Both the position numbers and the translations under genes were made by a program. Below, piece after piece: positions 55,814 to 64,000 of a stretch of 64,000 nt of DNA; within the stretch, counting starts at the first letter, position 1, and every line of letters begins with the position of its first letter. The stretch is from Rhodospirillaceae bacterium (GTDB lineage: Bacteria; Pseudomonadota; Alphaproteobacteria; Rhodospirillales; JABJKH01), in contig JABJKH010000114.1 in NCBI GenBank assembly GCA_018660465.1, forward strand, positions 21,017 to 85,016, read 5' to 3'. The notes below the pieces were generated by a model that was given only the letters and a program-made list of their open reading frames with translations, was not told the DNA's origin and did not search any database.

Positions 55814-56862
55814 GCATTAAAGATAAAAAAATTGCGGTTCTAGGGGCGGGCGCCAATGGCAGCTCCGTTGGTGCAGACCTTACGGATGCAGGGCTCGATG
55901 TAACCATCATCGATCAATGGCCGGCCCACGTCGAAACCATGAAGGAGAATGGCCTCGACATCAAAATGCCGGACAAGCATCTGCAAATTCCAGTAAATGC
56001 TTGGCACCTTTGTGAGCTTGCAGAGCATGTCCCTGCCTTCGATGTGGTGTTCCTGGTCGTCAAATCCTACGACACTCGGTGGATGACACAATTGATTGAG
56101 CCGTACCTCAAAGAAGACGGCGTATTCATCGGCCTGCAAAACGGCATGAACAATGAAACAATTTCCGACGTTGTTGGCGTCGAACGCACCATTGGGGCGG
56201 TCGTTGAACTCTCGGCTGAAATTTTCACCCCCGGCATTGTCAAGCGCGACACCACCCGGCCGGGAACTTGGTTTGGCCTAGGAGAATTGGACGGCACCAT
56301 CACACCGCGCCTCGAAATGGTTAAAGAGATCATGGAAAACGTTGCCACGATCACGCTTACTGAAAATGTAGAAGGAGCCAAGTGGACCAAGCTGATTTGC
56401 AACACCATGACCATGGGGCCGATCGGGCTGACAGGTCTGAAAAACTGGGACGCACGAAAGCTGCCCGGCATGTTCGATATGGCGGTGGCGTTGGGCCGGG
56501 AATCCATGACGGTTGGCAAAGCGCTCGGCTATGAGATGCAACCTGTGTTCGGCATGACTGCGGAAGAATTCTCCGGTGCCTCCGATGAAATTCTCATTAA
56601 GGCGATGGAAGCCCTGATGAACCATGTCGGGAAGGAAGGCGTAACAGCCCCCATCCATGACCACATTAAAGGCCGTAAAAGCGAGATGTCTCTTATTAAT
56701 GGGATCGTCGCCAGTAAAGGCGAAGAGTTGGGAATCCCTGTGACCTGCAACGCAGCAGTCACTGAAATTGACCGGCGCATCAATGAGAAAGAGATCGAAA
56801 TGGATGTCTCCAACTTCGGTCTTTTAAAATCCATGGTCGAATCCCTTCCAAACCGAGCTTAA
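55810..56862 (+). CDS. ketopantoate reductase family protein, copy 1 of 3
   Basis: 350 residues: N-terminal Rossmann motif VLGAGANGSSVGADLTDAGL (about 10-29) and C-terminal helical domain with KWTKLICNTMTMGPIGL, whose Lys corresponds to the catalytic residue of PanE, and KGRKSEMSLINGIVASKGEE with the substrate-binding Ser/Glu. GTG start overlaps the lyase TGA. It reduces a 2-oxo acid (2-dehydropantoate in PanE) with NADPH. Two paralogues follow directly. Confidence 0.88.
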   Translation: MSIKDKKIAVLGAGANGSSVGADLTDAGLDVTIIDQWPAHVETMKENGLDIKMPDKHLQIPVNAWHLCELAEHVPAFDVVFLVVKSYDTRWMTQLIEPYLKEDGVFIGLQNGMNNETISDVVGVERTIGAVVELSAEIFTPGIVKRDTTRPGTWFGLGELDGTITPRLEMVKEIMENVATITLTENVEGAKWTKLICNTMTMGPIGLTGLKNWDARKLPGMFDMAVALGRESMTVGKALGYEMQPVFGMTAEEFSGASDEILIKAMEALMNHVGKEGVTAPIHDHIKGRKSEMSLINGIVASKGEELGIPVTCNAAVTEIDRRINEKEIEMDVSNFGLLKSMVESLPNRA

Positions 56863-56863
56863 T

Positions 56864-57916
56864 GTGGCGATCACTGATAACAAAATAGCCGTTCTTGGTA
56901 CGGGATCGATTGGCAGCAGCGTCGGTGCTGACCTTACTCACGCCGGTCTTGATGTCACCCTCATCGATCAGTGGCCTGCCCACGTCGAAGCGATGAAGGC
57001 GAACGGGCTTCATATTCAATTTCCTGATGAAGATTTGAATTTGCCGGTGGCGGCTTGGCATCTTTGTGAACTTGCAGAACATGTCCCTGAATTTGACGTC
57101 GTCTTTCTTGCCGTCAAATCCTATGACACGCTTTGGATGTTGCAATTGATGGAGCCCTATCTGAAAGACGATGGTGTTGTCATCGGCTTGCAGAACGCGA
57201 TGAACGATGAACGAATTTCCAGCGTCGTCGGCGTCGAACGTACCATCGGCTGCGTGGTCGAACTATCGGCTGAAATTTTTACGCCAGGTCTGGTGAAGCG
57301 AGATACGACCCGAGACCGTACCTGGTTCGGCTTGGGTGAACTGGATGGCACCATAACGCCACGCCTCGAAATGGTTAAGTCGATCATGGAAAACGTGGCT
57401 AAGATTACGCTCACAAACAACGTCGAAGGTGGAAAGTGGACCAAACTCATCGCCAACTGCATGACCATGGGACCGATTGGGCTCACCGGTCTTAAAAATA
57501 TTGATGCCAGAAAGTTACCGGGAATGTTTGATATCGCCGTCCAGCTTGGGCGTGAGGCAATGGCGGTCGGCGATGCGCTCGGCTATGAGCTCGAACCGAT
57601 CTTGGGACTGACCGCGGAAGAGTTCGCCGGCGCGGATGACGACGTTCTCATCAAGGCGATGGAGACCCTCATGAATGTTGTCGGCCCGGCGTCTGTAACG
57701 GCACCTATTCACGACCATATAAAAGGTCGCAAAAGCGATATGTCATACATCAATGGATTGGTCGCGGAAAAAGGCGAAGAATTCGGCATCCCTGTAACCC
57801 ATAACGCCGCCGTCGCTGAAATTGACCGACGCATTAACGAACACGAAATCCCCATGGATGACTCCAACTTCGGCCTTCTCAAGTCCATGGTCGACTCACT
57901 TCCAAATCGAGTTTGA
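56864..57916 (+). CDS. ketopantoate reductase family protein, copy 2 of 3
   Basis: 350 residues, closely related to copy 1 across both domains (VLGTGSIGSSVGADLTHAGL, KWTKLIANCMTMGPIGLTGL, KGRKSDMSYINGLVAEKGEE). GTG at 56864 follows the copy-1 stop by one base. The N-terminal 100 residues of the three copies are almost the same, so they diverged after recent duplication or are kept alike by conversion. Confidence 0.88.
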   Translation: MAITDNKIAVLGTGSIGSSVGADLTHAGLDVTLIDQWPAHVEAMKANGLHIQFPDEDLNLPVAAWHLCELAEHVPEFDVVFLAVKSYDTLWMLQLMEPYLKDDGVVIGLQNAMNDERISSVVGVERTIGCVVELSAEIFTPGLVKRDTTRDRTWFGLGELDGTITPRLEMVKSIMENVAKITLTNNVEGGKWTKLIANCMTMGPIGLTGLKNIDARKLPGMFDIAVQLGREAMAVGDALGYELEPILGLTAEEFAGADDDVLIKAMETLMNVVGPASVTAPIHDHIKGRKSDMSYINGLVAEKGEEFGIPVTHNAAVAEIDRRINEHEIPMDDSNFGLLKSMVDSLPNRV

Positions 57917-57917
57917 T

Positions 57918-58970
57918 ATGACAATTACAGATAAAAGAATAGCCGTTCTCGGCACAGGTTCGACTGGCGGTTGTGTGGGGGCTGATCTTGCGGATGCAGG
58001 GCTCGACGTCACCTTGATCGATCAGTGGCCGGCCCATGTCGAGGCAATGAAGGCGGACGGCCTGCACATTCAATTCCCAGACGAAGATTTAAAAATCCCC
58101 GTCAATGCGTGGCATTTGTGTGAACTGGCGGAGCATGTCCCCGCGTTCGATCTTATTTTTCTATGTGTTAAATCAAATGACACCCGCTGGTGTACGAGCT
58201 TGATAGAGCCGTACTTAAAAGACGACGGCGTGTTCGTCGGATTGCAAAACGGCATGAACAACGACACGATTGCGGAGATCGTTGGGATCGAGCGCACCCT
58301 GGGTGCCGTTGTTGAGCTCTCAGGTGAAATGTTTACGCCTGGCATCATACAACGCGATACCACCCGCACCGGGACTTGGTTTGGGCTGGGGGAACTCGAT
58401 GGCTCGATCACCCCGCGCCTGAAGGAAACCCAAGCGATCATGCAAACATTTGCGACGGTGGGCCTGACGGAAAATATTGAAGGCGCGAAGTGGACCAAGC
58501 TGATCGCTAATACCATGGTCATGGGGCTGGTTGGACTGTTGGGGTTGAAGACTTGGGAGGCGGCGAAATTGCCAGGTATGTCCGATCTCGCAGTGAGAGC
58601 CGGACGTGAGTCCGTCGCTGTTGGTCAGGCACTTGGGTATAAGATGGAGCCTGTGTTCGGCATGAGTGCGGATGAATTTGCCGGTGCGACAGATGAAGTT
58701 CTCTTGAAGGCAATGGAAACGCTGCTCGGCCACATTGGCAAGAACGCAACGACTGCCGCCATCCACGATCACATCAAAGGCCGTATGAGCGAGATGGAGT
58801 ATATTACGGGCTTGGTCGCGGCGAAGGGTGAAGAACATGGCATCCCGACGCCCGTCAATACAGCCTCAACCGAAATCGACCGGCGCATCAACGAAGGCGA
58901 GATAGAGATGGATGTGACCAACTTTGGTTTATTGAAGTCGATGATTGAGTCGCTGCCGAACCGGGTTTGA
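57918..58970 (+). CDS. ketopantoate reductase family protein, copy 3 of 3
   Basis: 350 residues from ATG 57918 (MTITDKRIAVLGTGSTGGCV). It keeps the Rossmann loop, KWTKLIANTMVMGLVGLLGL and KGRMSEMEYITGLVAAKGEE, but has the most changes in the helical domain (SLTGL-type residues lost). The frame upstream to 57822 overlaps copy 2 and is rejected. It ends one base before the converging luciferase-like gene. Confidence 0.88.
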   Translation: MTITDKRIAVLGTGSTGGCVGADLADAGLDVTLIDQWPAHVEAMKADGLHIQFPDEDLKIPVNAWHLCELAEHVPAFDLIFLCVKSNDTRWCTSLIEPYLKDDGVFVGLQNGMNNDTIAEIVGIERTLGAVVELSGEMFTPGIIQRDTTRTGTWFGLGELDGSITPRLKETQAIMQTFATVGLTENIEGAKWTKLIANTMVMGLVGLLGLKTWEAAKLPGMSDLAVRAGRESVAVGQALGYKMEPVFGMSADEFAGATDEVLLKAMETLLGHIGKNATTAAIHDHIKGRMSEMEYITGLVAAKGEEHGIPTPVNTASTEIDRRINEGEIEMDVTNFGLLKSMIESLPNRV

Positions 58971-58971
58971 G

Positions 58972-59979
58972 TTAAGTTCCACTCAACCCAAATGCTTCCG
59001 CCACCAATTCATAAGACCGCACCCGGTCATCGTGGTCGTGGCAGATGGTCAGCACGACGACTTCGTTGGTGTCGTATTGTTCGGCCAATTCTTCGATTTG
59101 GATTTTCACTTGGCGGGGTGTGCCGACGATGTTGCGGTCGCGGTTGGCTTCGACTTGCGCTTGTTCCCCAGGAGAGTATTCATAGGCCAGCGCTTCTTCG
59201 GACGATGGGTACGGCACGAACTCTCCTCGGCTGGCACGCAGGCGGAACAGGTCACGACTGGCAGACAACCTTTTGGCTTCTTCCTCAGACTCAGCGCAAA
59301 CCACAAAGATCGCGACGCTGTCTCGTGGCGCATCAAACAGTTCCGACGGTTTGAACGTTTCCTTGTAGGCCTTCATCACCCCCGCCCCACCGCGCGGCGT
59401 GATGAAATGGGCGAAGGAGAATGGCAGTCCAAAATGGGCCGCACACCCGGCGCTTGAGTCGCTCGACCCTAAGACCCAGATTTCTGGGATATTTTCTGTT
59501 TCAGGCAATGCCTTAACTTCTGCGAACGCCTCCGTCGGCGGTGGCGACCCTGCCAGGAATGCCGACAGGTCTGCGACCCGAGCGGGGTAGTATTCCACTC
59601 CTACTGGCGATCCATAGCCAAGCGCTTGCGCGGTAATCCCGTCGCTGCCTGGGGCGCGACCAATGCCGAGATCGATTCGCCCTGGGTACATCACTTCCAA
59701 AAGCCGAAACATCTCGGCGACTTTATAGGGGCTGTAGTGGCTCAGCATCACGCCACCGGAACCGACTCTAATTGTGGATGTCGCCTCGGCAATTCGCGTT
59801 AGCATGATCTCTGGCGCACTGCCCGCAAAGGCTGGTGAGCCGTGGTGCTCTGCGACCCAGTAGCGGGTATAACCCAGTTTTTCCGTCGCCTGCGCCAAGT
59901 CGATGGTGTTGCGAATCGCATCGGCTGCCGTGCTGCCGCTGGGAACAGGGGACTGATCGAGGACACTTAGTTTCAGCAT
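58972..59979 (-). CDS. LLM-class flavin-dependent oxidoreductase
   Basis: 335-residue bacterial luciferase-like TIM-barrel protein, of the YhbW/MsnO8 type: RYWVAEHHGSPAFAG, SGGVMLSHYSPYKVAE, MYPGRIDLGIGRAPGSD and EIWVLGSSDSSAG. It uses reduced FMN for a monooxygenase or reductase step on an unknown substrate. It starts three bases after the phosphate acyltransferase gene and is the last gene of the operon. Confidence 0.88.
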   Translation of the reverse strand: MLKLSVLDQSPVPSGSTAADAIRNTIDLAQATEKLGYTRYWVAEHHGSPAFAGSAPEIMLTRIAEATSTIRVGSGGVMLSHYSPYKVAEMFRLLEVMYPGRIDLGIGRAPGSDGITAQALGYGSPVGVEYYPARVADLSAFLAGSPPPTEAFAEVKALPETENIPEIWVLGSSDSSAGCAAHFGLPFSFAHFITPRGGAGVMKAYKETFKPSELFDAPRDSVAIFVVCAESEEEAKRLSASRDLFRLRASRGEFVPYPSSEEALAYEYSPGEQAQVEANRDRNIVGTPRQVKIQIEELAEQYDTNEVVVLTICHDHDDRVRSYELVAEAFGLSGT

Positions 59980-59982
59980 TCG

Positions 59983-60909
59983 TTATTCGTCCTTATCGGC
60001 TGCGATGATGGCGGCAATGGCGGTGGCGGCGAAGCGAGCTTCTGGTGGGTCGGCACGAGATGTTAGCACGATGGGAACCTGCGCGCCCATGACCACACCG
60101 GCGGCGGTTGAACTCATAAAATAGACCATCTGTTTGAAAAGAAAATTTCCAGACTCAAGATTGGGAACGACCAAGATATCTGCTTGGCCCGCGACCGGGC
60201 TATCGATTCCTTTTATTTTGGCAGCTTCGGCGGAGACCGCATTATCAAACCCGAGCGGACCGTCAATGATGGCGGGGGTACCAGGCTGGCTGTTAATGCG
60301 ACTGACGACCTTGTCAGCGTCAACGCTGGACGGCATGGAGGGATTAATCGTTTCCGCCCCTGACAGTACCGCGACTTTGGGCTGATCCATGCCAAGAGCG
60401 CGGGCCATATCAATCGCGTTATGAACGATATCGATTTTGGAGTCTGTATTGGGGTTCACATTGATGGCGGCATCGGTGATGTGAATGACCCTGTCGCGAC
60501 CGGGAATGGTCATGTGAAAGACGTGGCTGGTGCGCCGTCCTGTACGCAGGCCATTCTCACGATCAATCACTGCACGCATGATCTCGTCGGTGTGAACATG
60601 CCCCTTCATCAGCAACTGGGCTTCTCCATGGCGGCAAAGGGCAACGGCTTTTTCGGAAGCCTTGGCCTCACTGTCTGCGGCTTCGATCCGAAATGATGTC
60701 GTATCCCAGTCGATGGCGCGGGCCGCATCCCTGATATCATCAGGGTCGCCAACCAGGATAGGTTCCACCAAATCAGCCTCAACCGCCTGACGCAGACTTT
60801 CCAAAGCCACAGGATTGCCCGCACCGGCGACGGCGACGGTCATTTTAGGCAACGCGCGGGCGCGTTCTAAAAGATACGCAGGGATTTCGAAGGGAACGTT
60901 GCTCAGCAT
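59983..60909 (-). CDS. phosphate acetyl/butyryltransferase family protein
   Basis: 308 residues of the phosphotransacetylase domain: TVAVAGAGNPVALESLRQAV, LLMKGHVHTDEIMRAVIDRE, HVFHMTIPGRDRVIHITDAA and DILVVPNLESGNFLFKQM, the last typical of phosphate butyryltransferases and of bifunctional enoyl-CoA hydratase/Pta proteins, though the hydratase part is absent. It interconverts acyl-CoA and acyl phosphate. No kinase gene is adjacent. Its ATG overlaps the alanine dehydrogenase stop by one base. Confidence 0.88.
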   Translation of the reverse strand: MLSNVPFEIPAYLLERARALPKMTVAVAGAGNPVALESLRQAVEADLVEPILVGDPDDIRDAARAIDWDTTSFRIEAADSEAKASEKAVALCRHGEAQLLMKGHVHTDEIMRAVIDRENGLRTGRRTSHVFHMTIPGRDRVIHITDAAINVNPNTDSKIDIVHNAIDMARALGMDQPKVAVLSGAETINPSMPSSVDADKVVSRINSQPGTPAIIDGPLGFDNAVSAEAAKIKGIDSPVAGQADILVVPNLESGNFLFKQMVYFMSSTAAGVVMGAQVPIVLTSRADPPEARFAATAIAAIIAADKDE

Positions 60910-62027
60910 TAGACACCCAACGCGGATAAGGCGTCTATATAGTCAAGTTCAAGAGCTTCCGCCACAGCAGAACAGGTTACTTTTCCTGCGTGAACGTTGA
61001 GTCCGTTTCTCAGGTGTTCGTCTTCCTGCATCGCGCTCCGCACCCCCTTGTTTGCAAGCGCCAAGGTAAAGGGCAGGGTCGAGTTGTTCAAAGCATATGT
61101 TGATGTATGCGGCACGGCACCCGGCATGTTGGCAACACAGTAGTGAACTACATCATGCTCTATATACGTGGGGTCCGCGTGGGTGGTGGCACGGGACGTC
61201 GCAATGCAGCCGCCTTGGTCAATGGCAACGTCTACGATTGCCGCACCGGGTTTCATTTTCTTGACCATGTCCTCACTCACCAGCATTGGGGCTTCAGCAC
61301 CCGGCACCAGTACCGCACCAATGAGCAAGTCCGCCCATACGGCATATTCATGAACGACATCTTGTAATGCGAAGACCGTCTTAAGGGCAGGGCCAAAGCG
61401 GTCGGTTAGGCGCCGAAGTACATCTACATTGCGATCCAGAACGGCCACATTTGCCCCCATCCCGAGGGCGATGAAGATGGCGTTTGATCCGACCATGCCT
61501 CCACCCAGAACGGCGACGTTGGCCGGGCGCACACCTGGGACACCCCCCAGCAACATGCCGCGCCCGCCGCCAGCTTTCTCCAGGCAGTGTGCGCCTGCAT
61601 GGACCGACATCCGGCCCGCGACCTCACTCATTGGGGCGAGTAAAGGCAGGCTGCCCGTCTGGGAAGTCACGGTTTCATAGGCAATACATGTTGACCCTGA
61701 ACTTATTAAATCTTTTGTCTGATCTGGATCGGGTGCCAAGTGAAGATAAGTAAATAGAATCTGGTTTTCGCGTAGCATTTTGCGTTCAGCAGCTTGCGGT
61801 TCTTTGACCTTCACCAACATCTCAGCCTGAGCAAAAACATCTTCAGCGCGATCGACGATTTCCGCTCCTGCTTGGCGGTAGTCCGCATCCGAGTATCCAA
61901 TACCCGCCCCGGCCTGTGTTTCAGCTACCACAGAATGGCCGTGCGATATCAGTTCCCGAATGCTCGACGGCACCAATCCAACGCGAAATTCGTTATCTTT
62001 AATTTCTTTTGGAACACCGATCAGCAT
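60909..62027 (-). CDS. ald: alanine dehydrogenase
   Basis: 372-residue NAD-dependent enzyme converting alanine to pyruvate and ammonia. N-terminal [20 protein letters not shown], catalytic HLAPDP (H96 type) and the Rossmann motif [20 protein letters not shown] (about 169-188), then [26 protein letters not shown] lies seven bases before the ATG. It is 21 bases after the transhydrogenase gene. Length and motifs fit Ald rather than the transhydrogenase PntA. Confidence 0.95.
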   Translation of the reverse strand: MLIGVPKEIKDNEFRVGLVPSSIRELISHGHSVVAETQAGAGIGYSDADYRQAGAEIVDRAEDVFAQAEMLVKVKEPQAAERKMLRENQILFTYLHLAPDPDQTKDLISSGSTCIAYETVTSQTGSLPLLAPMSEVAGRMSVHAGAHCLEKAGGGRGMLLGGVPGVRPANVAVLGGGMVGSNAIFIALGMGANVAVLDRNVDVLRRLTDRFGPALKTVFALQDVVHEYAVWADLLIGAVLVPGAEAPMLVSEDMVKKMKPGAAIVDVAIDQGGCIATSRATTHADPTYIEHDVVHYCVANMPGAVPHTSTYALNNSTLPFTLALANKGVRSAMQEDEHLRNGLNVHAGKVTCSAVAEALELDYIDALSALGV

Positions 62028-62048
62028 GGTTTCCTCCTGATGGCTGGT

Positions 62049-63356
62049 TTACCAGTAAGACATAGCGTTTTGGTACAGCCCCGCAAGGTCTGTCTCACTT
62101 ATTTTTCGGGGCGCGTTTTGAAGCAATCTTTGTTGCGGAAATGATCCTTTCGTCAGCGCGGGAATATCACGTTCGCCGTAGCCAACACCCGTGAGGCCGT
62201 TCGGCAGGTCTGTCGATTTCATCAGCTCAATTAGTCGCCCAGAAAGAACTTCCCCGGCATCATCATTGCCAGCCCCCGCGATGTCCGCACCCAAACATTC
62301 AGCCCCTGCCAAGTGACGTTCGGGACAGGCCTCGGCAGTGAATCTAAAAACCGACGGCGCGTTGACAATCACCGACATGCCGTGAGGAACAATGGCCACG
62401 CCTACGGGATAGCCTTCAGGACAAAATTCTTTTACCAATCCTGACACCGAATAGGACATACCATGAGGCGCATGACATCCAGCATTCCCAAAAGCGATCC
62501 CGGCCAGGGTCGCCGCCCACATCAATTGGCTACGGGCTTCGGTATCCGTGGCATCTGCAACTGCTCTTTCCATATAGAGCCCCGCCAAACGAAGGGCTTC
62601 GCGACACCCCATATCGCTCCAGGGGTTGGCCCCTTGGCTCATGGGGCGGAGGCTTGGGTTCTGAGGTGAAGGGCGTTGGGTAAAAGGCATGGCTGTATAG
62701 GATTCCAAGGCATGGCTCAGCACGTCGAAGGCACTGCTGGCGACCACTCTTGAAGGCAGAGTTGCTGTGACGTTTGGATCAATCAGCGCCAGGGTTGGGC
62801 GGAGTTCCCGTCCGACAATACCGGTCTTCGCTTCCATCGCCAGCAAATCGAAGATCGCGATGCCGGTGCATTCGCTCCCCGTTCCAGACGTCGTTGGGCA
62901 GGCAATATGGGGTTTCAAGACCCCCGGGATCGCTGCCCCCTCCCCAATCGGCGCATTAACATATGTCAGAAATTCGGCTGGGTAGGTGGCGTACAGGTTT
63001 GCTGCCTTGGTGGTATCGATGACTGACCCGCCCCCGACCGAAACATAACCATCGAAATTTCCGTCTTTGGCAAAATCGGCGGCGTCCTTGAACGATTGGT
63101 CGGTTGGTTCTACCCGAACATCGTCATAGATCACCACATCCAGACCAGAGTCTTTTAATGATTTTGTGGCAACGGTGATGTGTTCCAGACGTGCTTGGCC
63201 TTTGTCTGTAAATAGGGCCACCCGTTTCAGGCCCTTGGCTGTGGCATGCGCGCCCAGTTCAGCGAGAACACCCGGCCCAAAAGTAAGGGCCGAAACATCG
63301 ACGGAAAACGCGGTTTCCCCCCCATCGGTAAAGCTAAAGGCGTGACAGCATCCCAT
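62049..63356 (-). CDS. hydroxyacid-oxoacid transhydrogenase (iron-containing ADH family)
   Basis: 435 residues, closely following the pattern of ADHFE1-type hydroxyacid-oxoacid transhydrogenases, which couple 4-hydroxybutyrate oxidation to 2-oxoglutarate reduction. NAD region [19 protein letters not shown] (about 103-121), the metal-site [25 protein letters not shown] and [13 protein letters not shown]. The extended N-terminus and the long insertion with PFTQRPSP also fit this group. Genes beside it handle alanine and acyl phosphates. Confidence 0.88.
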   Translation of the reverse strand: MGCCHAFSFTDGGETAFSVDVSALTFGPGVLAELGAHATAKGLKRVALFTDKGQARLEHITVATKSLKDSGLDVVIYDDVRVEPTDQSFKDAADFAKDGNFDGYVSVGGGSVIDTTKAANLYATYPAEFLTYVNAPIGEGAAIPGVLKPHIACPTTSGTGSECTGIAIFDLLAMEAKTGIVGRELRPTLALIDPNVTATLPSRVVASSAFDVLSHALESYTAMPFTQRPSPQNPSLRPMSQGANPWSDMGCREALRLAGLYMERAVADATDTEARSQLMWAATLAGIAFGNAGCHAPHGMSYSVSGLVKEFCPEGYPVGVAIVPHGMSVIVNAPSVFRFTAEACPERHLAGAECLGADIAGAGNDDAGEVLSGRLIELMKSTDLPNGLTGVGYGERDIPALTKGSFPQQRLLQNAPRKISETDLAGLYQNAMSYW

Positions 63357-63389
63357 GGTTTTTATTTAGCCCTAATTTCTTAGCGACAC

Positions 63390-63743
63390 TCAATACCCGT
63401 TTTGCGCCATCCAGCCGCGAATGACGGCGAGAGCCTCTTGTTGGTGGGTTTGGACAAGTCCTTCGACGGTCTTAACCGATGATGCTTTAACGCGGCCACC
63501 GATGCGTTCCAAGTCGATAAATTCATCTTCGAAGACTTCGGGTTGGGCGGGTTGGGCGGGTTGGGATGGTGGGGAGATTGTAGCAGGCTGAGTGGGTTGA
63601 GTGCGGGGAGTGGTCTTTAGGATCATTGTCGACGGCACTGACATGGCCGCAGCCTGGGCCAAGGCTGGTCCCATGACTAGGAACAGCATCAAGAGCAGGG
63701 CCAATAGGATCAACAGCGCGACCAAAAAAGACATAGTAGGCAT
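63390..63743 (-). CDS. small membrane protein with FliF C-terminal-like motif
   Basis: 117 residues: one N-terminal membrane helix (about 5-30), a Pro/Gln/Thr-rich linker with repeated PAQ units, an acidic patch (EVFEDEFIDLE), then RIGGRVKASSVKTVEGLV and QEALAVIRGWMAQ. The last part has the pattern of the FliG-binding end of the flagellar MS-ring protein FliF (VEGxVKASSxKxVxE, then EEALxIIRxWL). It corresponds to the last transmembrane segment and tail of FliF without the ring-building part. It lies 33 bases upstream of the transhydrogenase gene on the same strand. The resemblance is from memory. Confidence 0.6.
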   Translation of the reverse strand: MPTMSFLVALLILLALLLMLFLVMGPALAQAAAMSVPSTMILKTTPRTQPTQPATISPPSQPAQPAQPEVFEDEFIDLERIGGRVKASSVKTVEGLVQTHQQEALAVIRGWMAQNGY

Positions 63744-64000
63744 TATACGCTAATATTATCACCTATGGCATGGCTCATATTGTCGGGAATATTTTCTCAG
63801 AAACAGTTCATTTATACAGAAAAGCAGACATTGATCGCTAACTCTGATTTAGTCGCCTTATAGCCATGTGTGGACGGCTCCCTGTTGGCAAGGGTTAATT
63901 TGAACGCTGATGCAACGCTTGGTCGGTGCTGCCATGTGTTCGGCCTGTTGATGCGGCACTGTTTGATGGCCGCTGGCCATAATGCTCTCCGCAGATCAGG
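63744..64000. other. window-edge intergenic stretch
   Basis: No open frame with a ribosome site and no RNA gene is recognisable. TTTTCTCAGAAAC and GGTTAATTT-type A+T patches occur, and the region 63744-63790 should hold the promoter of the operon read toward lower coordinates. A gene may begin beyond the edge. Confidence 0.4.

Overview
The window looks like chromosomal DNA of a free-living, probably aerobic and motile alphaproteobacterium of the Rhodospirillales type. The evidence is a type A RNase P RNA close to mraZ, a DAP-type MurE, a standard dcw order, GTG/TTG starts with purine-rich ribosome sites, many short-chain acyl-CoA and hydroxyacid enzymes, and intergenic palindromes of the CTCATCCTGAGGAG...CTCGAAGGA type common in this class. 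Genus cannot be fixed from sequence reading alone.

Region 1 (1-10330, minus strand) is the division and cell wall (dcw) cluster: mraZ, rsmH, ftsL, ftsI, murE, murF, mraY, murD, ftsW and the first codons of murG. The genes are tightly overlapped and run from a promoter embedded in an unusually long 10-bp-phased MraZ operator. Region 2 (10440-13200) holds a PilZ-domain gene and a flagellin gene with an in-frame stop, flanked by two copies of a ~230-bp structured direct repeat and followed by rnpB. Region 3 (13290-18630) carries a 3-hydroxyisobutyrate dehydrogenase-like enzyme, then a minus-strand operon (DUF3750 protein, DjlA-like J-protein, EamA permease, AmpD/AmiD-like amidase, acyl-CoA dehydrogenase).

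Region 4 (18950-34920) is amino acid, gamma-glutamyl and hydroxyacid metabolism: a fused 5-oxoprolinase, a TolC-like protein with a premature stop, threonine aldolase, a 2-hydroxyacid dehydrogenase, a phytanoyl-CoA dioxygenase-like enzyme, an aspartate dehydrogenase plus two tandem gamma-glutamyltransferase-like proteins, an AbrB/Doc toxin-antitoxin pair with a perfect 20-bp palindromic operator, and a tartrate dehydrogenase-like enzyme. Region 5 (35020-38380) has a solute-binding-like protein, a hemerythrin, a small membrane protein, several repeats and an AbiJ-type abortive infection gene. Region 6 (38470-46170) is a complete beta-oxidation operon: acyl-CoA ligase, thiolase, FadN-type bifunctional enzyme, FadE-type dehydrogenase.

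Region 7 (46280-53790) contains an ADP-ribosylglycohydrolase, a 2-hydroxyacid dehydrogenase, a fused acyltransferase/hydrolase, an APS kinase joined to CysN-like barrels but lacking the GTPase domain, a GIY-YIG endonuclease-like gene bracketed by palindromic repeats, and an acyl-CoA carboxylase beta subunit. Region 8 (53920-58970) is a catabolic-looking operon with a second solute-binding-like paralogue, an isocitrate lyase-family C-C lyase and three tandem ketopantoate reductase paralogues. Region 9 (58970-63745) is an operon with a short membrane protein resembling the FliG-binding tail of FliF, a hydroxyacid-oxoacid transhydrogenase, alanine dehydrogenase, a phosphate acyltransferase and a luciferase-like monooxygenase.

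The points most worth following up are the repeat-flanked flagellin cassette and the structured repeat itself, the two Gln-to-stop changes in surface or export genes, the palindrome-bracketed GIY-YIG gene, the triple ketopantoate reductase operon, the GTPase-less CysN-CysC fusion and the free-standing FliF tail.
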